Assembly: GCF_011745365.1 (NCBI RefSeq)
Contig: NW_024468909.1
Location: 1,364,001-1,428,000 of the forward strand
DNA from: Cryphonectria parasitica EP155
Lineage: Eukaryota; Ascomycota; Sordariomycetes; Diaporthales; Cryphonectriaceae
Length of the DNA stretch: 64,000 nt
Direction of reading: 5' to 3'
Positions within the stretch are counted from its first letter, which is position 1. Every line of letters begins with the position of its first letter. Below are positions 56,493 to 64,000 of this stretch, one piece after another. The notes beneath the pieces were generated by a model. It searched no databases. It saw only the letters and a program-made list of their open reading frames with translations, and had not been told where the DNA came from. Position numbers and translations under genes: made by a program.

Positions 56493-58012
56493 GGAATGCC
56501 GACCACAGCGACAGCCTAACAGAGGCGCACACCTACCAGACAGCACGGGTTTTCAGTTCTTGCCATCTTGAAGATCCCCTCACTGACGGCAAGATCACAT
56601 CTAAACTAGATCTCGGTCAGCAACGAGACCAGCCGAGAGTACCTATATTCAAAGATGACCTAGACGCATTACCCGGACAATAACAGACGATTACAGGAGC
56701 ATGAAGAGAGAGGAGATTATCACATGCCGGACCCGTTGCATAGCTGCGAAAGACAGGAGGGAGTAAAAGAAAGAGAAGCTCCTAGCATCTTGATACCCCT
56801 CGATAGACAAAGACGCATTTCGTTTTTACGGCGCGTTTGACTGAGAGAAATGGCACGGGCGAAAGACAAGAGGCAGCTTCTTACCGGATCTGATCATGGC
56901 TTGGAGACTAGCAGGAGAGAGTCTAACTAATAATTCATCGATGTGTGTGTGTGGGTGTGTTGGATACGAGCCGAAGCAACATCAAACGGCCCTTGGTTCT
57001 TGAGACAAGCTCGGACGATGCCCACGCCAGCGGCACATGCCCTGGCCTAGACGGCCATGAATGGTCCAACGAAGGGGGCATCCGAGCAATAGCAGAAGTA
57101 CTATTATATATGTATTCAATAGATCGACTGTGGATCTTCCAAAGCAGGGTGAATCAAGAGGAGAGGGGTACGCCGGGTCGGTCCAACGGACAACCTCTCG
57201 CTGCCTAGTGGGGTTGCAATCGACATCATCGTTTCGTTAGCACCTCTTCTTTTACCACTGTATCACTGCCGTGCATTCCCAAAAAACTGAAGAGGCGCCA
57301 AGAGAAGGGGGTTTGCGTGTGTGCCGTGCGCTGTAAGCTTCAACGGAACTTTTTTGTGCTATACCTAACGAAACCCTGAGACACCGTTTCACCGGTTTCT
57401 CGAGAGACAAACTGACGTCCGCGCATGCCAGGGCTGCGATCCTGCAATCTGACAAAAGAAAAAAAGCTGCGAGGATCCCCCTCCCCCAGTCCGTCGTTCT
57501 GGCAGCAAAAGGTAGTAGCAAGGTACTATAGTAGAAACGAGAGATCAAAAGAAACCCGGTTACAAGGTGCGAATGACAGAGACGAGCCTGGTCATCCTTG
57601 ACGAAGGAACAATCACGGGCTACTACAAGGAAGAAAGTGGTGGAAACAGAGGTAACAAGGAGTGACTACATTGTATAATAGCAGAACCAACATGCCAACG
57701 TAAGAGAGAGAGAGAGAGAGAGTTGGCCGCTGTCATGACGTGTGACTCCTTGTTCCTCGGGCACGTTGGCCAAGGGGGGAGGGAGGGGCGGAAGAGGATT
57801 GATCAGCCCTCTTCGTATCCCGTATCTGCGCCAAGCTAAGGCTGACCTGCATCAATTTTTTACTACTGCTGTGTTGCAGTACGAGAGAAAAGCGCCTGTT
57901 TTCTGCAATTCTCGTCCCGCGTCCAGAAATGTGTTTGGTCCTCCCTGGTCTCTTATCATGGGCGTGGGCTGTTTTGTTGTCCTCTCGGATTGCGACAAAG
58001 TGAGGGACCTGC

Positions 58013-58054
58013 AAAAAAAAAAAAAAAAAAAGGGGACCGGCCCCCCCCCCCCCC
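58013..58054 (+). repeat. Adjacent A- and C-homopolymers
   Basis: A run of about 19 A, then GGGGACCGG, then about 14 C. Such runs are prone to slippage and sequencing error, so exact lengths are uncertain. Confidence 0.8.
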
Positions 58055-58913
58055 TTGGCTTGTCGATCTTTAAGGTTTCCGTGACTGGACAAACACCAAA
58101 AGGAAAGGGTTGATGGGTCGGTGACGTCTGTCCCATCCATCGAGCCCCCCCTTTTTTTCCTTTCTCGTTGGATTTTGTTCAGCGCAGTACCCTTTTAAAT
58201 TCCGATCTTCACCGGGTTCAACGAGCATAGTCTGGCGGCCCAGCCGTTTTCTTGTGTGTGGCCACCCCGGTCCCCCATCTCCTTAGCTGGGAAGATGATT
58301 GACGAGGGATTCCTAGTACAGTACACAATACTTGAGTAGCCGAGTAGTCACGTCACACAAACGAAAAGAAAAAGAACAGACGAGCAAAGAAAGGGGGGTT
58401 TCGTGGGGGAGAAAAGGGAGCAAGGGTCCTTACTAGTATGCTATCCTCACGCGTTTATGATGTTACTATCCTGATTCTGAATAGAATTGGTGATCATTGA
58501 TCGTGTTTGTGCATGCTAGTGAGTACATACTGTAGTAGATTCATGTAGTACTCTCCCTCCATCTTTCTTTTTCTCGTATAAAAAAAGATGGGAAGGAAGG
58601 AAAGGAAAGGAAAGAAAAGAAAAAAAGGTCCTGTCGTTGGATGCCATAGGTGCGTTGCAAGCGTCTTCCCACAAATAACCTATCTGCAGCCAGCCTCCGG
58701 ATATATGCACGATCCCATCAGGCCCTTGTTTCTCTCCTGTTCGCCTCACGATCCTGCGTGTCTTACGATACCCACTTCGTCCCATCTTTATCTTTTTGTT
58801 GTCTGTGTGCGCATTGTGCGTGTGTGTGAGTAACCTTGAAAGAAACCTGGGCTACGGATTACATTAGTTTCTTTTCCCCATTTGCACAGCTCGCACCTTC
58901 GGGACACGGAGTT

Positions 58914-58920
58914 TATATAT
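58914..58920 (+). promoter_or_regulatory. TATA box candidate of the small secreted-protein gene
   Basis: TATATAT lies 113 bp before the ATG and is followed by a CT-rich leader ending in CCAAAAAGTCAACATG. TATA-type promoters are common in strongly regulated fungal genes such as those for secreted proteins. Confidence 0.5.
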
Positions 58921-59032
58921 TTGAAGTCGGTCCCGCCCTGTCTCACCAATTCTTCTCTCGTCCCAAAATCTCCTGCGGCTACTTCTGTTTCCCAAGCCTG
59001 CTACTTCTACTGTCTCCTACCAAAAAGTCAAC

Positions 59033-59148
59033 ATGCACTTCTTCGCCTACATGACGGTCCTCATGACCGCTGTGCTCTCCGTAGCCACCCCCATCCTCAA
59101 GCGTCAAGTCGGCGGTGTAAGTCTCCCCCCCCCCCCCTCTTTCTCCCT

Positions 59149-59189
<41 letters not shown>

Positions 59190-59547
59190 GCACTTCTCGC
59201 CGCTGCAACATCCTATTTAGTACTCACATCTGCATTCGAACCAGGTCCTCATCTGCAACGGCATAAACGCAACAGGCGAGTGCACCCACCTCGTGGCAGA
59301 GGTAGGCCAGTGCACGAACCTCACAGCCCCCTACTACCAAAACACCTCGACCTTTGCACCCGACGGCGAGGAGTTCTACTGCTACCCGTACCTGTTCTCT
59401 TGCGGCGGCATCTGCAAGTCCCCTGAAGGCTGCACCTACGGCGCCGTCTCCTACAACACAACAGCCAAGACCAACTTCACGGCCGGCGGCTGGAACAACC
59501 TCATCGAGTCGTTTACTTGCTACAGCGGTGCGACGCCTGAGATCTGA
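59033..59547 (+). CDS. Small secreted cysteine-rich protein with Kex2-type site
   Basis: Two exons (59033-59116, 59245-59547) encode 128 residues. Residues 1-19 (MHFFAYMTVLMTAVLSVAT) are a typical signal peptide. A Lys-Arg pair follows at 23-24 (PILKR), where Kex2 would cut, leaving about 104 residues. The mature part has eight cysteines, an even number allowing four disulfides, and five N-glycosylation sequons (NAT, NLT, NTS, NTT, NFT). It resembles conserved small secreted proteins of Sordariomycetes, with TFAPDGEEFYCYP and SCGGICKSPEGCTYG as the best conserved stretches. No enzyme motif is present. Such proteins include wall-associated proteins and plant- or microbe-interaction effectors, but neither role is shown. 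The 128-nt intron contains a CA repeat. The cleaved signal and intron place support a real gene. Confidence 0.88.
59152..59183 (+). repeat. (CA)16 in the intron of the secreted-protein gene
   Basis: Pure CA dinucleotide repeat in the only intron, about 60 nt before the acceptor. It is complementary to the TG repeat in the 3' UTR. Confidence 0.95.
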
Positions 59548-59618
59548 GGTAGAGGGGGGTTTTCTTCTCGTCGATGGAGGCGCGGCCACACACCCCACCC
59601 CCCCCTTTCCCCTTGTCA

Positions 59619-59686
<68 letters not shown>

Positions 59687-60466
59687 TGACAGAGAGAGTT
59701 GCGAGTGAAATTGAGTGTGGTATGCAGCAATGCAATGCAATGCACAGGGTGGAAGAGAAAAGAGTGTATGCAGAAGGGGGAGGATGAGATTGGATGGCGA
59801 CTCGACCGTTTGGGATAGAGGAGGGTTGCAGGGGGGGGGAACCCGTCCAAGCACTTCTCTCTCTGTCGCAGCGGGATCCCTGTCCTCAATGACGTTAGGG
59901 ACCCATGTTTTTATTTTGTCTGCCAGCTGCCGGGCCTCTGTGTGGAGTGGGGTCGGCCCTCGACCGGTGCTGAATGGCGGGGTTTTGGAGGGGGGGGAGG
60001 GGGCAGGGGGAAGAGGGGAAGCTCTACCTCACTACCACCACAGCACTATACAGCGCTCATGGACTTTACTCGGCATCCAGTCATCGATATCGCAGATACG
60101 GAATTGGATGGGCAATTGGGGTTCACTTTTATACGGGATGAGCTTCTCTAATCTCTGGCTAAGTGGAGGAGAGATAAAAAGAAACAGAAAAGGGAAAAAA
60201 AGAACCACAAACAGAAACAGTAACGGATATCTATCTACTTTTTTAAAGTTACTCACGATAAGTCAAATACATACATGATACCCCTCAACCTCGTCTCTCT
60301 CTTCTCCCTCCCTTCTTTTGAGCTCATGAGATTTCTCAACAACAACATCATCCAACGACACACACCCACCTTCTTCTCCTCCTCGAGACTCTTCCAACTC
60401 TCTAGGCACCTCATCTCCTCCCCGTCGTCATCATCATCATCACCACCACCACAACAACCATTCACA
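59548..60466. other. Intergenic: 3' UTR of the secreted-protein gene and hydrolase leader
   Basis: Starts with the (TG)31 tract and continues with purine-rich DNA. Near 60020-60160 short frames are random. The final 190 bases before the hydrolase ATG are in frame with it and stop-free, reading as a possible N-terminal extension or a translated-looking leader. Confidence 0.5.
59623..59684 (+). repeat. (TG)31 dinucleotide repeat, 3' of the secreted-protein gene
   Basis: Pure TG tract of 62 nt, starting 76 nt after the stop codon, so likely in the 3' UTR. It is the longest microsatellite in the window. Confidence 0.95.
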
Positions 60467-61333
60467 ATGACGTTCGAGACCAAGGCCACCATCGCCTCCT
60501 TCGGCGGAACCCTCCTCAAGCTCAGCCACCAGTCCAGCACGACGGGGACCCCAATGAACCTCAACCTCTACCTCCCGCCCGCCGCCACCCGCGACGGAAA
60601 GAAAGTGCCCCTCCTCATCTACCTCTCCGGCCTGACCTGCACGCCGGACAACTGCACCGAGAAGGGCTTCTTCCAGCACGCCGCCAGCAAGCACGGCCTC
60701 GCCGTCCTCTACCCAGACACCTCCCCTCGCGGCCTCGACCTCCCCGGCGAGCGCGACAGCTGGGACTTTGGCGAGGCCGCCTCCTTCTACCTCGACGCCA
60801 CGCAGGCGCCCTTCGACGCCCACTACAAGATGGAGTCGTACCTGACCCGCGAGCTGCCGGACCTCGTCTTCGCCGCCTACGCCGACCAGCTCGACCGCGA
60901 CCGCGTCTCCATCACCGGCCACTCCATGGGCGGCCACGGCGCCCTGACCCTGTACCTCAAGTACCCGGCCGCCTACAAGTCCGTCTCCGCCTTTGCCCCC
61001 ATCGCCAACCCCGTCAACTGCCCCTGGGGCCAAAAGGCATTTGCCGGCTACCTGGGCGACGCCGACAAGGACGCCTGGAAGAAACACGACGCCACCGAGC
61101 TGGTCAAGGGCTGGAAGAACGGCCCGCTTAATATGCTGGTCGACGTCGGCACCGGCGATAATTTTTACAAGCAGAAGCAGCTGCTGCCTGAGAACCTCGA
61201 GGCGGCCGTCAAGGAGGCCGGCCTGGAAGGGTTCACGCTCAGGTTCCAGGAGGGGTATGACCACTCGTATTTCTTCATGGCCAGCTTTAGCGATGACCAT
61301 GTTGCGCATGCCGCCAAATTCTTGGCCGTCTGA
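60467..61333 (+). CDS. S-formylglutathione hydrolase (esterase D family)
   Basis: One exon, 288 residues from the ATG at 60467, the usual family length. The enzyme hydrolyses S-formylglutathione to formate and glutathione, the last step of glutathione-dependent formaldehyde detoxification, in the cytosol. Seen: the oxyanion-region motif YLSGLTCTPDNCTEKG (52-67), the nucleophile elbow GHSMGGHGAL (151-160, Ser153), an Asp region (VDVGTGDNFYKQKQLLPEN) and the catalytic His in EGYDHSYFFMASF. Cys58 of LTC is a conserved family residue. The same frame stays open for 64 codons upstream to an ATG at 60275; that extension (MRFLNNNIIQRHTP...SRLFQLSRHL) is Arg/Ser-rich and could be a mitochondrial presequence. 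Homologues normally begin near MTFETK-type sequence, so I use 60467. Confidence 0.95.
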   Translation: MTFETKATIASFGGTLLKLSHQSSTTGTPMNLNLYLPPAATRDGKKVPLLIYLSGLTCTPDNCTEKGFFQHAASKHGLAVLYPDTSPRGLDLPGERDSWDFGEAASFYLDATQAPFDAHYKMESYLTRELPDLVFAAYADQLDRDRVSITGHSMGGHGALTLYLKYPAAYKSVSAFAPIANPVNCPWGQKAFAGYLGDADKDAWKKHDATELVKGWKNGPLNMLVDVGTGDNFYKQKQLLPENLEAAVKEAGLEGFTLRFQEGYDHSYFFMASFSDDHVAHAAKFLAV

Positions 61334-61788
61334 GCCGATTGGAGAGGAAAAGAAGAGGGGGGGGGGGGAACGGAGAGGGCATCAAGATTTGCGAACTAGG
61401 TGCACATGAGGAACGGATTGCGTGGTGTTCCTTTCTGCAAGGTTGAAACATTCAGCGCTGAAAGCAACGAGCGAGAGTGGTATATTTAGGGTTGGAGCGG
61501 AACAACACACACACATACATGCACAAAAAAACAAAAAAAAAAAAAATCAAGCAAGACGTCCGCAGTAGTCCAAACCAGATAGCTCAAAAGAATGAACCCC
61601 AACCCCAATGTTCATATGCAGAGAACAAAAGATAGCAACATAGCAGCGAATGTCCCCCCAAAAAAAATGTCCTAAGCGCTCCCGAGACTCCTTCCTGCAG
61701 CCAGAGGAGACCTGAACTCCAAGTAACAGCCCCAAAGACCTTCCGAGTCTCTCTCTCACCCTCTGTGTCAGAAAGGCTTTATCTCTCC
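61334..61788. other. Convergent intergenic region
   Basis: Between the stops of the hydrolase (+) and the Afi1-like gene (-). Holds a G-run near 61358-61368 and an A-rich tract near 61525-61547. No gene is recognisable. Confidence 0.5.
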
Positions 61789-64000
61789 TCAGCTGGCTCT
61801 CCTCTCCTCAGGAACAAGCACCTCTCCGTTCGATTTAGTCTTTGCCTCGGCGTCTGCTTCCCTCTTGATACGCATATATGCCAGCTTCTCGAACCGCGAC
61901 ATGCCTCTCCACCAGTGCTGGCCCGCCTCATGTTCGCCAATGCGGTCCAGCAGCTCCGCTGTCTTGATCCGCACCTCCCTGTCCTTGTGAAAGAGGCCCA
62001 GGGCTAGGTAAAAGAGCCCCGCGTGGGACTCGGGTGCCACCGACAGGAAGAGGCAGATTTCGTCGTAGCTGTTGACAAACCGCGAGAAGGAGAGGTAGAT
62101 CTCACGCGTCTGCGAGGCTGTCATGCGCTGCATACGGAGACGATCGTGCAGGTGGTGCAGGTCCAGACCCTTGAGTGGGCGGATGGTGTAGAGCTTGGCC
62201 ATGTCCTGTATTCTGTTAGCCAACCTGTCCCATCCTCCCTGTTCGTTAACAAAGCCTAGGGAAGGCCTTACCTGGATGAAGCTGTAATAACTCCTAGTGT
62301 TTCTCCAGCCTTCTATCCTCGTCACGTTGCCAGCCAGCTCCTTCTGCTTCGATAGCTCATCCGGCCAGACATACCCGTGCCCGCTCAGGATCCCGTTCGT
62401 CCCGAACTTGGTCGGCCCGGTTCCAGGGGTTTCTTCTACGCCGTCATCGCCTCCAATGTACAGAGCGCTTGCGCCATACACACTCTCCTCAAACGCGGCC
62501 GCCACACGGGTAAACTTGGCAACCCAGTCTCGCCATTTGGCCCGTACCACTCGCTCGCCGTGACGAGCGGCAATGCTCTTCAAGACGTCTCCGATAAAGG
62601 CCTGGTCGCCTGTCAGATCCGGAGCGGATGAGGATGTCGAGAGGGGCACGTTGACGAGAGACGCTTGCCCTGGGCTTTGCTGTTGGAAATACATCTGCCC
62701 TTCGGTGATAGGTGCGGGCTCGACCTTGCTGCTGATCTTCACACGTCCAGACGGCAGGTCGCAGAGCACATCCCACCACTCGGGGTGCATCTCGAACGTT
62801 GGGTTCGTGACGCCAGCAATAAATCCAGGTACTTTGAGGAGGTCATCGATTTTGGTCAGGTCCGTGTACGGGAAGGCATATCGCGTGAAGCCCTTGAGCA
62901 CGCCGCCGGATGCCAAGGCACATGCGCCCAGGACAGCTTCAGCAACTTCGCCAGAGGGCATGTTGTGGCCAAGGAAGATGACTCTCTTCTGCGTCAGGAG
63001 TGCGTTGGCGAGAACGATGATCGGGTGGGTAGATGGGCCGTTGGTGGTCAGGTGTGCGTGTGGCGGAAATGGTTGTGGTTGCTTGGTGTGCGGGTCTGAG
63101 AAGTTTTGGATGAGCTTGATGAGGGAGAAGTCGCCCACAGACTCGGGCATGACAGCCACAGGCACCTTGATCGGTATCGGTATGCCCTTGTACATGACCT
63201 TGGTCTCGAACTCGTGCGTGTCCCTGGGCACAGAGTACTGGCCCGTTCCTTCGAGATGGGCCTTCGTCCCAGCGCGAGATATCTGCGGTCGTTTCAGCGC
63301 GTCACGACTGCTATCCACAGACTGCTCTGCCCTGCCGGCTCCTCCCGTGTCCTTATTCTCTTCTATCCTCATCTGCACCATCTTCTCAAATTTCTCAACA
63401 AAGAGATCCTTGTTTTCACTTGATTGCAAGAGCTGTCTTTCCAGATAGCTCAACCTGGGCATCAGGGAAAGGTCCATGGCGTTGACCGCATCGTAGAGCA
63501 TAGCCAGCGTTTCCGGCACCGGTGACTTGAAGTACTCTTCCAAAGCTAATAATAAGAGGGGCTGTGCGGCATGTCAGTGCTGGTTCCATAAAATGAGAAG
63601 GGCGATGATGTGCGGGAGATAGATCTCCAAGAGCATGCGGGACATCTTTCCCGAAAACACCCCAAATTGCCACTCACCTTGTAAATGTGAAGGAAAGGAT
63701 GTCTCGTGCAGATGGCCATTGCCTTCACTATTGCTCCTCTTTTCACCGTCTTGTCCTGTTTCGTGTTGACCAGGTTCAAAACATAAACCAAGGGCGGTCC
63801 CTCGCCACCCTCGGCCTCGTTGTCTGTAGACTCATCGTCGTCGTCAAGGTCGTCGTCATCGTCGTCCCCCTCACTGTCTTCGCCGTCGTCCCCAGCCCCC
63901 TCAGGGATGATGCCCGCAGCTCTGTCCCTCCTCCTCTGCCGCCTTCGTCTCCTCTCTTCTTTTGCGCGCTTCTCTTGATCTTCCTCCTCTTGGCTTGTGT
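61789..64000 (-). CDS. AFI1: Afi1-like DENN/SPA-domain protein, 5' end beyond the window
   Basis: Three exons are visible: 64000-63678 (continuing past the edge), 63561-62272 and 62205-61789. Introns are 116 and 66 nt. In yeast, Afi1 binds the Arf3 GTPase and helps polarity and exocytosis. The visible N-terminal part is very basic ([14 protein letters not shown]), then acidic ([13 protein letters not shown]). A conserved core follows: [41 protein letters not shown] and [20 protein letters not shown]. The SPA (stabilization of polarity axis) region continues with [36 protein letters not shown] and, after intron 2, [19 protein letters not shown]. The 66-nt second intron has no in-frame stop, so retention would insert 22 residues; family similarity favours splicing. 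Arf and polarity roles are inferred from yeast. Confidence 0.88.

Larger units (their letters stand above)
56493..59032. other. 2.5 kb intergenic region with homopolymer tracts
   Basis: No supported gene. It includes a GA microsatellite near 57703-57721 and an unusual junction near 58013-58054, where A19 is followed by GGGGACCGG and a C-run of about 14. The right end is the promoter of the secreted-protein gene, with a TATATAT at 58914-58920. Confidence 0.5.

Noticed and set aside
59233..59243. B-box-like sequence on the minus strand in the secreted-protein intron
   Set aside because: No A-box or tRNA fold accompanies it, and it overlaps the splice acceptor.
60440..61309. A 289-codon minus-strand frame
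   Set aside because: Exact shadow of the S-formylglutathione hydrolase gene.
1..64000. CRISPR arrays, prokaryotic operons, 5S rRNA, prophage
   Set aside because: The genome is fungal by gene content and introns; no regular direct-repeat array with equal spacers and no 5S-like sequence was noticed.

Overview
The window is nuclear DNA of a filamentous ascomycete (Pezizomycotina), most likely a Sordariomycete. The genes carry short introns (57-128 nt, plus one of 346 nt) with GT...AG ends. Intergenic spaces are long and rich in microsatellites and homopolymers. The proteins are typically fungal: an Stm1-like RGG protein, sideroflexin, a LAMMER kinase, Med10, a DUF4045-gelsolin protein, Afi1 and a small secreted cysteine-rich protein. 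The genus cannot be fixed from the sequence alone. No plasmid, phage, CRISPR or rRNA feature was seen, and no intact tRNA gene.

Layout, left to right. 1-369: 3' end of an Stm1-like gene. 1312-3065 (-): MFS transporter, divergent from a sideroflexin gene at 3875-5214 (+). A 5.4 kb non-coding stretch leads to a six-exon LAMMER kinase (10619-13235, +). Then come an unrecognised 796-aa low-complexity protein (14478-16868, +), single-exon tRNase Z-L (17358-20252, -) and a Yap-type bZIP factor (21744-23227, -). About 8.2 kb (23228-31468) holds no convincing protein gene. It does hold the most unusual non-coding element of the window: a tRNA-like head with Pol III-type boxes, four copies of a ~39-bp unit, a perfect 9-bp hairpin and a T4 tract (29740-30181).

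31469-33660 (+): basic, SP/TP-rich protein with SxIP/TxIP motifs, possibly microtubule-associated. 34605-36296 (+): LIM-type zinc protein. 37185-37816 (+): Mediator subunit Med10. 39038-44284 (-): large gelsolin-repeat protein. 45415-46277 (-): ARL2 GTPase with a 17-nt exon. 48293-50842 (+): GNAT-like protein. 51983-54138 (-): DENN-family LCHN/DENND11-like protein. 55516-56492 (+): lysophosphatidate acyltransferase. 59033-59547 (+): small secreted protein with eight mature cysteines. 60467-61333 (+): S-formylglutathione hydrolase. 61789 to the window end (-): Afi1-like DENN protein, whose 5' end lies beyond the window.

Most genes are housekeeping or regulatory, and I see no biosynthetic cluster or operon-like logic. 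ARL2, the LCHN-like protein, the acyltransferase and Afi1 are all linked to membranes, trafficking or the cytoskeleton, but nothing shows that their proximity is functional. Exon borders were read by eye from splice consensus, reading frame and family similarity. They are predictions without transcript data. No clearly new biological system was found. The best leads are the Pol III-like repeat element, the complementary CA/TG tracts around exon 2 of the secreted-protein gene, and the SxIP protein.
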